Shown here piece by piece: positions 1 through 7,558 of a stretch of DNA of 64,000 bases. Within the stretch, counting starts at the first letter, position 1. Each line of letters begins with the position of its first letter. This DNA comes from Leucobacter allii. Lineage in GTDB: Bacteria > Actinomycetota > Actinomycetes > Actinomycetales > Microbacteriaceae. The stretch is from contig NZ_CP095045.1 of the NCBI RefSeq assembly GCF_022919155.1, positions 1,860,001-1,924,000 of the forward strand, read 5' to 3'. The notes beneath the pieces are model-generated. The model did not search any database and was not told the origin of the DNA. It saw only the letters and a list, made by a program, of their open reading frames with translations. Made by a program: the position numbers and the translations under genes.

Positions 1-614
1 GGGCGCTGCGCGACGTCTCCTTCTCGGTCGCGCGCGGCGAGGCGATCGGCGTCGTCGGCCGCAACGGCCAGGGCAAGTCGACGCTCCTGAAGCTCGTCGC
101 CGGCGTCCTGTTCCCCGATGAGGGGCGGGTGCGCGTGCACGGCGGCGTGGCGCCCATCATCGAGATCACGGGCGGCTTCGTCGGGGACCTCACCGTGCGC
201 GACAACGTCCACCTCACCGCGGGGCTGCACGGCCTCGGCAAGCGGGAGATCGCGGAGCGCTTCGATGCGATCATCGACTTCGCGGGCGCCGGCGACGTGA
301 TCGACACGCCGTTCAAGCACCTCTCGAGCGGCATGAAGGTGCGCGTCGCGTTCTCGCTCATCTCGCAGCTCGACGAGCCCGTGCTGCTCGTGGACGAGGT
401 CCTCGCGGTGGGCGACAAGGCGTTCCGCGCGAAGTGCTACCAGCGGATCGAGGCGCTGCTCGCCGAGGGCAAGACGCTGTTCCTCGTCTCGCACAACGAG
501 CGCGATCTGCGCCGCTTTTGCTCCCGCGGCCTCTACCTCGACCGCGGCGCGCTCGTGCTCGACGGCCCCATCGAGGACGTGCTCGCGCGGTACAACGCAG
601 ACCATCCGGTCTGA
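1..614 (+). CDS. Polysaccharide/teichoic-acid ABC exporter, ATP-binding subunit (5' end missing)
   Basis: This is the 3' 203 codons of an ABC ATPase; the window starts inside it, so the first strand and true start are absent. Walker A is GRNGQGKST (about residues 19-27 of the visible part), the signature is the reduced LSSGM, Walker B is PVLLVDE followed by the D-loop, and the H-loop histidine is in LVSHN. The short form, the SSGM signature and the motif IIEITGGF match the TagH/Wzt/RfbE branch that exports undecaprenyl-linked wall teichoic acid or O-antigen polymers with a TagG-type permease. It stops soon after the H-loop and has no C-terminal carbohydrate-binding domain. The partner permease is expected upstream, outside the window. 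The glycerophosphotransferase genes that follow fit a wall-polymer locus. It ends 5' of a long hairpin shared with the convergent gene. Confidence 0.9.
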   Translation, partial: ALRDVSFSVARGEAIGVVGRNGQGKSTLLKLVAGVLFPDEGRVRVHGGVAPIIEITGGFVGDLTVRDNVHLTAGLHGLGKREIAERFDAIIDFAGAGDVIDTPFKHLSSGMKVRVAFSLISQLDEPVLLVDEVLAVGDKAFRAKCYQRIEALLAEGKTLFLVSHNERDLRRFCSRGLYLDRGALVLDGPIEDVLARYNADHPV

Positions 615-619
615 GCCGC

Positions 620-661
620 CCGGTCCCGGGCCGCGCGGCAGCCCGCGCGGCCCGGGACCGG
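620..661. terminator. Bidirectional terminator hairpin
   Basis: A perfect 19-bp inverted repeat (620-638 and 643-661) with a CAGC loop lies between the convergent ABC ATPase gene and the glycerophosphotransferase gene. There is no U-tract, as is common for actinobacterial hairpin terminators. Confidence 0.75.
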
Positions 662-702
662 CGTTGCGGTGCGGGATCGGCCGCGCGCGGGATCTGCGCC
701 CC

Positions 703-1947
703 TCAGCGCGCTCCGGGATCGGCGAGGTCGCGGGCCCGCCACTCCTCCGAGCGCGCGAACAGCGTCTCGATCGCGGCGTGGAAGCGCCGCGTGGGCGCTC
801 CGGGCGCCGTGTCCCCGAAGTAGTGCTGCGACCAGGTCCCGAGCCGCTCCCGGGCCGCGTCGTCGCCGATCACCCGGTCGAGCACGGCGACGATGTCGGC
901 GGTCTCCCCCGCATCGAGCCATTCGCAGACGCTCAGGTAGCCGCCCTCGTCGACCTCGGCCTCCGCGGAGCGCGGACGCGTCACCATCAGCGGCTTGCCC
1001 GTCGCGAGCCGGTCGTAGACCATCGCGGAGATGTCGCAGATGGCCACGTCGGGGAGGCTCAGCTGCCAGCCGAGCGCCGGGGCCTCGTCGTAGACGTGCT
1101 GCGCCGACGGATCGCGCCGGTTCGCCTCGGCGATCGCCTCGATGATCCGCCGGTTCGCCGCGCCGAAGGCGGCATCGACGACGCCGCTGCGGGGGTGCGG
1201 CCGGTACACCACCCGGTGCCGGTCGGAGGCGAGCAGCGCCCGGACGAGACGCTCGCCGTGGGTCGCGACGGAGCCGTAGCTGGCGGCCGGTCGATCGCCC
1301 TCCCAGGTGGGCGCGTAGAAGACGACGGTGCGTCCGTCGGGCGCGAACGGCGGCGCGCCGTCCAGATGATCGGTCTGGGGTCGCCCGATCGGGATCGTGC
1401 GCGTGGCGACGTCGTAGTTCCAGAGCGCCCGTGACAGCCGTTCGCGGGCCGCATCGCCGGCGACGAAGGCGTAGTCGTAGGCCTGATGCTGATTGCTCGT
1501 CATGTACATCTTGTCGCTCTCGCCGTGGTTGACGAAGACGTGCCAGCGATGGCCGTAGCGCATCATCTGGAAGTTGCGGGTGTTCTGGTTGACGTACAGG
1601 ATCACGTCGAGCGGATGCCGCGTGACCTCGCGTTCGAGGTCGGTGACCTTCGGTGCGAAGACGACGTCGAGGCCGCTCTCGGTGAGCAGCTGCCGCGCCC
1701 CCGCGGCGTTGCGCGCGAGCACGAGCACCGGGTGGACGCGCGCGAGCTCCTGGAGCGGCGCGTACCACTGCCGCATCTGGTAGATGTTCACATCGCTGTC
1801 GGCGAAGTAGACGCCGACCCGGTAGCCCCGCTCGGGGAGCGGGCCGCGCTCCTCGAGCAGCGCGCGGAGCTCGAAGTACGCGCGACGCCCCTTGAGCACC
1901 CGTTTGGCCAGCCGGACGGCGCGCCGCCCATCGTTCACCAGTCCCAT
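703..1947 (-). CDS. CDP-glycerol glycerophosphotransferase-family protein
   Basis: 414 residues. Resembles the TagB/TagF glycerophosphotransferase superfamily (GT-B-like), which adds glycerol-phosphate or other polyol-phosphate units to lipid-linked wall polymers at the cytoplasmic membrane. Visible motifs are VNHGESDK (about residue 140), VVYRPHPRSG in the C-terminal domain and CDISAMVYDRLATGKP, the equivalent of the family's DYSS..D segment. The last is altered (DISAMVYD rather than TDYSSxxxD), so this branch may use a different acceptor or sugar. The ATG start is supported by a TATTCT -10 hexamer six bases upstream (1954-1959), which suggests leaderless transcription; a GGAGGG directly abuts the ATG and is too close to be a Shine-Dalgarno. 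It is divergent from the GT2 gene. Exact substrate unknown. Confidence 0.75.
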   Translation of the reverse strand: MGLVNDGRRAVRLAKRVLKGRRAYFELRALLEERGPLPERGYRVGVYFADSDVNIYQMRQWYAPLQELARVHPVLVLARNAAGARQLLTESGLDVVFAPKVTDLEREVTRHPLDVILYVNQNTRNFQMMRYGHRWHVFVNHGESDKMYMTSNQHQAYDYAFVAGDAARERLSRALWNYDVATRTIPIGRPQTDHLDGAPPFAPDGRTVVFYAPTWEGDRPAASYGSVATHGERLVRALLASDRHRVVYRPHPRSGVVDAAFGAANRRIIEAIAEANRRDPSAQHVYDEAPALGWQLSLPDVAICDISAMVYDRLATGKPLMVTRPRSAEAEVDEGGYLSVCEWLDAGETADIVAVLDRVIGDDAARERLGTWSQHYFGDTAPGAPTRRFHAAIETLFARSEEWRARDLADPGAR

Positions 1948-1953
1948 CCCTCC

Positions 1954-1959
1954 AGAATA
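1954..1959 (-). promoter_or_regulatory. -10 hexamer (TATTCT), leaderless start of glycerophosphotransferase gene
   Basis: TATTCT on the minus strand ends six bases before the ATG at 1947, the spacing expected if transcription starts at the start codon. No clear -35. Confidence 0.5.
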
Positions 1960-1988
1960 CCCGGGCGCGGGCCGCGCCGGCCGTGTGG

Positions 1989-1994
1989 CAGGAT
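1989..1994 (+). promoter_or_regulatory. -10-like hexamer (CAGGAT) for GT2 gene
   Basis: CAGGAT followed by six bases and then the GTG at 2001. It could serve as a leaderless -10 or, through AGGA, as a Shine-Dalgarno; both readings support the GTG at 2001 rather than the one at 1983. Confidence 0.4.
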
Positions 1995-2000
1995 CGGGGG

Positions 2001-3098
2001 GTGAGCGAACCCCCGCAGCCGAACCCCCCGCAGGACCCGCCGCCCGCGCCGTTCCCGACCGCGATGCCGGGGCTCCCCGATCTGCCCGGCGTGAGCTATG
2101 TGATGCCCGTGCTCAACGAGGAGGCGTATCTCGAGCCGGCGGTGCGCACGATCCTCGCGCAGGACTACGCGGGCGAGAAGGAGATCGTGCTCGCCCTCGG
2201 CCCCTCCCGCGACCGCAGCGACGAGATCGCCGCCCGGCTCGCGGAGGAGGATCCGCGCGTCCGCCTCGTCGGGAATCCGGCGCGGGACATCCCCGCGGGG
2301 CTCAACGCGGCGATCTCGGCGAGCCGGCACCCCGTGATCGTCCGCGTCGACGCGCACTCCGAACTCACGCCCGACTACACGCGGCTCGGCGTCGCCGCCC
2401 TCCGCCGCACGGGCGCCGCGAACGTCGGCGGCATCATGCGCGCCGCGGGACGCGGCGCCGTGCAGCGGGCGATCGCCCGCGGCTACAACAGCCCCTACGG
2501 GCTCGGCGGCGGCGCCTACCACGGCGACGGCGTCGCGGGCCTCGCGGAATCCGCCTACCTCGGCATCTTCCGGCGCGAGGCGATCGCGGCGGTCGGGGGG
2601 TACGACCCCGGCATCCTCCGCGGAGAGGACTGGGAACTGAACCTCCGCATCCGGCGATCGGGCCGCGAGGTGTGGTTCGAGCCGGCCCTCGGCGTCACCT
2701 ACTGGCCGCGCGCGAGCCTCGCCGACCTCGCGCGGCAGTTCTTCGCGACGGGCACCTGGCGCGCGGTGCTCGTGCGGCGCTACCGCGGCGCGAACCCGTG
2801 GCGCTTCTTCGTGCCCGGCGCGCTCGTCCTCGGCCTCGCGACGAGCGCCGTCGGTCTGGCGCTGCTCCTGACCGGGGTGCTGCCGTGGGCCTCGGCATGG
2901 CCGCTGCTGCTCGCGCCCGCCGCGGCCTACCTGCTCGGCGTCGGCTTCGCCGTGATCCGGATCCCCGAGCAGCGCGGCGTCGGCGACCGCCTGCTCACCG
3001 CGGCGGCGCTCGTCACCATGCATCTGAGCTGGGGCGCGGGGTTCCTCCGCGGGATCGTGTTCGGCGGGGGCAGGGTCGTCGACCGCTCCCGGATCTGA
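2001..3098 (+). CDS. Family-2 glycosyltransferase, membrane-associated
   Basis: 365 residues from the GTG at 2001; the in-frame GTG at 1983 would place AGGAT inside the gene. A proline-rich leader is followed by a GT-A domain: SYVMPVLNEE (about residue 32), the metal-binding region IVRVDAHSE (DxD-like DAH), a GLGGGAY segment and the acceptor-site GEDWELNLR, the usual ED motif with R-R/Q nearby. The C-terminal third has two to three hydrophobic segments (about residues 270-315 and 330-350) that should anchor it in the membrane. Such enzymes transfer sugars from nucleotide donors to lipid-linked or wall glycans. Its place between two glycerophosphotransferase-family genes suggests it decorates or extends a teichoic-acid-like polymer (inference). 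Confidence 0.85.
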   Translation: MSEPPQPNPPQDPPPAPFPTAMPGLPDLPGVSYVMPVLNEEAYLEPAVRTILAQDYAGEKEIVLALGPSRDRSDEIAARLAEEDPRVRLVGNPARDIPAGLNAAISASRHPVIVRVDAHSELTPDYTRLGVAALRRTGAANVGGIMRAAGRGAVQRAIARGYNSPYGLGGGAYHGDGVAGLAESAYLGIFRREAIAAVGGYDPGILRGEDWELNLRIRRSGREVWFEPALGVTYWPRASLADLARQFFATGTWRAVLVRRYRGANPWRFFVPGALVLGLATSAVGLALLLTGVLPWASAWPLLLAPAAAYLLGVGFAVIRIPEQRGVGDRLLTAAALVTMHLSWGAGFLRGIVFGGGRVVDRSRI

Positions 3099-3139
3099 GC
3101 CGGTCGCCGCGGCGGGCGCGCTGCGACTCGGAGCGGGGC

Positions 3140-5557
3140 TCAGTGCTCCGGGGCCGGCGCGAGGGCTCCGCGCGCCACGAGAGCGTCGACGACGCGCTCG
3201 GCGGCACGTCCGTCGTCGTGCGGGGCGAAGCGCTGCCGCCACGCGGCGCTCGCCTCGGCGTGGTCGCGGATCCACACCGCGCCGTCCCCGTCGCTGGCGA
3301 ACTCGCGGGCGAGCCGGACGACCTCCTCGGGGTCCGACAGCAGCGGGCCGGGCGCCGTGCGCTCGAAGTCGAAGGTGAAGCCGCGCTCCCGATCGCGGTA
3401 CGCGACGAGGTCGGGCACGAAGAAGAGCATCGGCACGCGGGCCACCGCTGCGTCGAACATGATCGAGGAGTAATCGGTGACGAGGAGATCCGCGGCGAGG
3501 ATCACGTCGTTCACATCGGGGTGCCTGGAGGCGTCGACGAGCTGCGCGGCCGTGCTCTCGCCGCCGACCCCGAGGCCGTAGCCGCCGAAGGCGTGCGTTC
3601 GCGTGTGCCCGCGCACGACCACCGTCCACGCCGGTCCGAGCGCCGCGGCGAGCCGCCGCACACCGAGCTCGTCGACCGGCGTGAGGCCACCGTCGCGCCA
3701 CGTCGGCGCGTACGCGATGACCCGCTGTTCCGGCGCGATCCCGAGCGCGGCGCGGGCGCGCAGCACCGCGATGGGATTGCGCGCGGCACCCGCGAGGGCC
3801 CGTGCGAGGCGGTCGTCGCGCGGGTAGCCCGTCTCCAGGATCTCGCCGCGGAAGGCGTAGCTCGTGCGGAACTGCGCCGTGGAATGCGGATTCTGCGAGA
3901 GGAGGAGGCTCCAACGCCGGCTCTCCCTGCGGATCGCCAGTCGGGTGCGCAGCCCGACCCCGGGGCGACCGAGCGCGAGATGCTTGAGCATCGTGCCGTG
4001 CCAGGTCTGCAGCACGGTCTGACCGGGGCGGCGACGGAAGCCGAAGCGCAGCCAGTCGTTGACGACGAGGAGCCCGCAGACGCGCCTGGCGGCGTGCCAC
4101 TCCGGTCCCCCGACGAGCAGCGGGATGGCCCCCTCGGGCACCCGCTGGAGCTCGTGGGTGACGCTCCAGTAGCGCGGGAGCCCGGGGTGGCGCCGCGCGA
4201 TCTCCCGGTCGATCGCGAGCGGATTGCAGCTCACCTGCCGGCCGTAGAAGCTCTCGAAGAACACGCCGCCCGGCGCGACGAGCTGCTCCGGCCCGAGCCG
4301 CAGGCGACGCACGGCCTCGAGCACGCGCGCGGCGGCCCCGCCCTCGGGGTGGGCGTGGAAGCGCGCGGCGAGGGCGCGGGCGTCGGCCTCGGCGGCGCGG
4401 CGGATGACGGGATCGGCGTGGAGCTCCTCGAGGCGCGCCGCGACCTCGTCCCAGCTGCGTTCGATGCGTCCCCCGCTCGTGACGGCGAGCGGCTCGTAGA
4501 GGCCTCGGCTGCCCTCGTACGCGGACAGGTCGGGCGCGAACCAGACGATCGGCCGACCGAGCAGCGAGAAGTCGAGCGCGATCGAGGAGTAGTCGGTGAC
4601 GACGACGTCCACGCCGCCCAGCAGGGGGGTGATGTCGCGCACGAGCCCCGCGTCGAGCGCGTGCACGCGGTCGCCGAGCAGGGCGTCGTAGGCGCCCCGG
4701 CCGAGCGGGTGCGAGCGGACGAGCAGCCGGGACCCGCTGCTCGCGAGCGCGTCGCGGATGCGCGCGATCTCCGCCGCGTCCGGCACCGCCGGATCCGCGT
4801 CGCCGTCGCGCCAGGTCGGCGCGTACAGCACGAGCCGATCGCGCGCCGCGTCGGGGCCGAGCGGGACCCCGCTCCCCCGCAGGAGCTCCAGGAGCTCGGC
4901 GCGGGCGCCGGCAACGGCGTCGGCGTCGGCGTCACTCGCCTGCGCGGCGAGCGCGTCGTCCCGCGGGTCCCCGAGGACGCGGACGCGGCCGGGGGCGACC
5001 CGGAAGGCGGAGCGGAGCCGCTCGGCGGACACGGGGGATCCGGCGACGAACAGGTCGATCTCGCGCGACCCCGCGAGGTACATCCGGCGCAGCAGCGCAC
5101 GGACGGGCGCCGGTCCGCGAACCGCGGTCGTGACGGGCGAGTCGAGATGCAGCCGCTTGAGCGGCGCCCCGTGCCACAGCTGGACGACGACGGCGCCGGT
5201 CACGCCGAAGCGGTTCGCATCGCCGAGGCCGTGGGTGACGACGATCGTGCCGGCGCGGAGCGTGGTCCAGTAGCCGGCGCGACCGCGCCGCAGGACGGGC
5301 TCGAAGCCCGCGTCGCGGGCGAGCGCCGCCTCCGCCTCATCGGCGACGAGCCAGCGGATGCGGACGTCCGGATCGCTCGCCCGCAGCTCGCGCGCGACCG
5401 CGAGGGCGCCCTCGCCGACCCCCGCACCGCTGCCGAACACCCAGCTGCGCGCGTCGCGGGGGACGAACCAGGACAGGATCAGCGAGCACAGGTACTTCGG
5501 CAGCGCGAGGAGCTTGGCGAGATTGCCGCTCGCGAAGCTGAATCCGGCGGTACTCAT
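3140..5557 (-). CDS. Tandem-domain CDP-glycerol glycerophosphotransferase-family protein
   Basis: 805 residues from the ATG at 5557. It holds two copies of the TagB/TagF-type catalytic fold in one chain. The first half has LWHGAPLKRL, APTWRDG and VVTDYSSIALDF (to about residue 320); the second has TWHGTMLKHLALG, APTWRDGG and LVTDYSSIMFDA. The paired WHG/DYSS motifs are intact in both halves, so both could be active, as in bifunctional primase-polymerase or two-acceptor enzymes. It should act on CDP-activated polyols (glycerol or ribitol phosphate) at the inner face of the membrane. A TACAGT -10 seven bases upstream of the ATG supports this start over upstream in-frame codons. It is convergent with the GT2 gene. 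Confidence 0.82.
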   Translation of the reverse strand: MSTAGFSFASGNLAKLLALPKYLCSLILSWFVPRDARSWVFGSGAGVGEGALAVARELRASDPDVRIRWLVADEAEAALARDAGFEPVLRRGRAGYWTTLRAGTIVVTHGLGDANRFGVTGAVVVQLWHGAPLKRLHLDSPVTTAVRGPAPVRALLRRMYLAGSREIDLFVAGSPVSAERLRSAFRVAPGRVRVLGDPRDDALAAQASDADADAVAGARAELLELLRGSGVPLGPDAARDRLVLYAPTWRDGDADPAVPDAAEIARIRDALASSGSRLLVRSHPLGRGAYDALLGDRVHALDAGLVRDITPLLGGVDVVVTDYSSIALDFSLLGRPIVWFAPDLSAYEGSRGLYEPLAVTSGGRIERSWDEVAARLEELHADPVIRRAAEADARALAARFHAHPEGGAAARVLEAVRRLRLGPEQLVAPGGVFFESFYGRQVSCNPLAIDREIARRHPGLPRYWSVTHELQRVPEGAIPLLVGGPEWHAARRVCGLLVVNDWLRFGFRRRPGQTVLQTWHGTMLKHLALGRPGVGLRTRLAIRRESRRWSLLLSQNPHSTAQFRTSYAFRGEILETGYPRDDRLARALAGAARNPIAVLRARAALGIAPEQRVIAYAPTWRDGGLTPVDELGVRRLAAALGPAWTVVVRGHTRTHAFGGYGLGVGGESTAAQLVDASRHPDVNDVILAADLLVTDYSSIMFDAAVARVPMLFFVPDLVAYRDRERGFTFDFERTAPGPLLSDPEEVVRLAREFASDGDGAVWIRDHAEASAAWRQRFAPHDDGRAAERVVDALVARGALAPAPEH

Positions 5558-5564
5558 CGGAACC

Positions 5565-5570
5565 ACTGTA
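5565..5570 (-). promoter_or_regulatory. -10 hexamer (TACAGT), near-leaderless start
   Basis: TACAGT on the minus strand ends seven bases before the ATG at 5557; no Shine-Dalgarno is present. Confidence 0.45.
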
Positions 5571-5623
5571 GGGCATCGCGACGGCACGTCGCTGTGCTCC
5601 GCGCGCCGGGCCGCGCGCGGCGA

Positions 5624-5659
5624 CGCCGCGGTCCGATCACGGGGGATCGGACCGCGGCG
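5624..5659 (-). terminator. Terminator of the HtrA gene
   Basis: Perfect 15-bp inverted repeat (5624-5638 / 5645-5659) with a six-base loop, about 85 bases downstream of the HtrA stop codon. Confidence 0.65.
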
Positions 5660-5744
5660 CCGAGGCGGAGCCGCTCGCGGGGAGCCGGGTGCGCGGCGGC
5701 CCGGGCGCGGGTCCGACCGCGCAGGCGCGGCCGGGCCCGGCGTG

Positions 5745-7394
5745 TCACCACTCCAGGGTGCCGAGCGTGGCTTCCGTCTGCGCCGCCTTGCCGTTGCGGG
5801 TGTAGTCGATCGTGACCGTGCTGCCGCCCTCGTGCAGGCGGATGAGCGCGGACACCGAGGTGCCGTCGACCGCGGAGGTGCCGTCGACCGCCGTGATCAC
5901 GTCGCCGGCCTTGAGGCCCGCTTGGTCGGCCGCGCCGCCGTCGCTCACCTCGACGAGCAGGCCGCCCGCATGGTTGGCGTCGGCGTCGGTGTCCTGCGAG
6001 GAGTCGGCGACGGAGGCGCCGAGCAGGCCGTGCGAGGGCTGCTCGCCCGCGATGATCGCGTCGGCGACCCGCGTGACGAGGTTGGCGGGGATCGCGAAGC
6101 CGAGGCCGACGCTGCCGGCGGTATCGCTCGACGCGGAGGTCGAGGCGATGGCGACGTTGATGCCGATGAGCTCGCCGCTGCCGTTGAGCAGCGCACCCCC
6201 GGAGTTGCCCGGGTTGATGGACGCGTCGGTCTGGATCACGGGAAGCGTGACGCTGCCGCTCGAGCTCTGCTGCTGCTGGCCCTGCTGCCCCTCTTCGCCC
6301 GGGAGGCCGAAGCGGAAGTCCCAGGGCAGTCCGCTGCCCCCGTCCTCCTCCTGCCCCTCGGCGGGGTCGTCCTGCTGCGTCGGCTGGTCCTCGATGAGGG
6401 GGCTGCCCACGGAGATGCCGCGGTTCAGCGCGCTCACGACGCCGCTCGTGACCGTGTTCGCGAGGTTCAGCGGCGCCCCGATCGCGACCGTGAGATCGCC
6501 CACGTCGAGCTTGTCGGAGTCCGCGAACTCGATGGGCTGCAGGCCGGTCGCGTCGATCTTCACGACCGCGAGATCGGCGTAGGGATCGTAGCCCACGAGA
6601 GCCCCGTCGTAGATGCTGCCGTCGCTGAGCTTGACGCGGATCGTGGCGTCCGCCATGGCCGCGCCGTCGAGGGTCGCGACATGCGCGTTGGTCACGATGT
6701 AGCCGTCCTCGGAGTAGATCACCCCGGAGCCGGAGCCGCTCGCGCTCGACCCGGCGACCTCGAGGGTGACCACGCTCGGCGTCGCCACGGCGGCCACGCC
6801 GGAGATCGCGGTGGCGTTCTCGGTGTTGTTCAGCGTGATCGCGCTGTTCCCGCCGCTCTGGGCGACGTTCGACTGCGAGACGTTGGAGGACACGACGGCG
6901 GCGACGCCGCCGCCGACCACGCCGCCGAGCAGCGCGCCGATGGCGAGGCCGGCGAGGAGCGCCCCGCTGCGGTGCTTCGGCCGCGACGATCCGCTTCCCG
7001 GTGCCGACGCGACGGGAGCCGCGGGGATCCCCGATCCGCCGTCGCCCGACTGCGGCGCGCCGAAAGCGGCCCCGGTGTGCGCGGCAGGGGCGCCGACCGG
7101 GGCCGGCGCGAACTGCGGCTGCGGGGAGGCCGGGGGCGCGGGTGCCGGGGGGACGGGCGCCCCGGTGACCGTCTCGGGCAGCTGCGTGGTCGGCTGCTCC
7201 GCGGGGATCACGGGCGCCGCGGCTTCGGCGGACGCCCGGTCGCCGGTCGCGTCGGGCGTCGTCTGCGCCGAGCCGGGGGCCGCCGGTGCTGCCGCGGAGC
7301 TCGAGTGCTCCGCCGCGGGGGTCTCGGTGGGTCCGGCGCTCGGGGCCTCGGTGCGGGCGGCGTCGGTGGGGTCGTACTCGGGTGTGGTCGTCAT
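5745..7394 (-). CDS. HtrA/DegP-type membrane-anchored serine protease with PDZ domain
   Basis: 549 residues. The first ~140 residues are a proline/alanine/threonine-rich cytoplasmic tail, then one membrane segment (about 141-163), an extracytoplasmic trypsin-like domain and a C-terminal PDZ domain (about 445-545). The catalytic triad is visible: His in TNAHV (about 236), Asp in YADLAVVK (about 273) and Ser in GNSGGAL (about 397). A long, glutamine- and glycine-rich insert rich in acidic residues sits between Asp and Ser, where HtrA regulatory loops lie. The ATG has a GGGAG ribosome site seven bases upstream. It is expected to degrade misfolded envelope proteins and to be stress-induced. It is monocistronic, bounded by hairpins on both sides. 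Confidence 0.93.
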   Translation of the reverse strand: MTTTPEYDPTDAARTEAPSAGPTETPAAEHSSSAAAPAAPGSAQTTPDATGDRASAEAAAPVIPAEQPTTQLPETVTGAPVPPAPAPPASPQPQFAPAPVGAPAAHTGAAFGAPQSGDGGSGIPAAPVASAPGSGSSRPKHRSGALLAGLAIGALLGGVVGGGVAAVVSSNVSQSNVAQSGGNSAITLNNTENATAISGVAAVATPSVVTLEVAGSSASGSGSGVIYSEDGYIVTNAHVATLDGAAMADATIRVKLSDGSIYDGALVGYDPYADLAVVKIDATGLQPIEFADSDKLDVGDLTVAIGAPLNLANTVTSGVVSALNRGISVGSPLIEDQPTQQDDPAEGQEEDGGSGLPWDFRFGLPGEEGQQGQQQQSSSGSVTLPVIQTDASINPGNSGGALLNGSGELIGINVAIASTSASSDTAGSVGLGFAIPANLVTRVADAIIAGEQPSHGLLGASVADSSQDTDADANHAGGLLVEVSDGGAADQAGLKAGDVITAVDGTSAVDGTSVSALIRLHEGGSTVTIDYTRNGKAAQTEATLGTLEW

Positions 7395-7432
7395 CGGGGG
7401 CTCCCTTTCTCGTGCTCTCAGCTTGGCCCGCG

Positions 7433-7468
7433 AATCTATGAATTCGGTTTGTAAGCACTGCACGTGCT
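7433..7468 (-). promoter_or_regulatory. Candidate HtrA promoter and inverted repeat
   Basis: TAGATT (7438-7433 on the minus strand) could be the -10. Just upstream lies AGCAC-N5-GTGCT (7454-7468), a possible operator overlapping the -35 position. No TTGACA-like -35 is seen, so an alternative sigma factor is possible. Confidence 0.35.
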
Positions 7469-7498
7469 CTGCAGATCGACTCCGGCAGGCGCAGCGAC

Positions 7499-7535
7499 GG
7501 GCGCTCGGCCGCATCCGGGATGCGGCCGAGCGCCC
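7499..7535 (-). terminator. Terminator of the surface-protein gene
   Basis: Perfect 16-bp inverted repeat (7499-7514 / 7520-7535) with a CCGGG loop, 24 bases beyond the stop codon of the repeat-containing surface protein. Confidence 0.75.
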
Positions 7536-7558
7536 GGAACCGCGGGGCGCCGCGTTCC

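Noticed and set aside
3099-3139. Terminator between the GT2 and tandem glycerophosphotransferase genes
   Set aside because: No stem longer than five base pairs with a reasonable loop could be found in the 41-base convergent gap.
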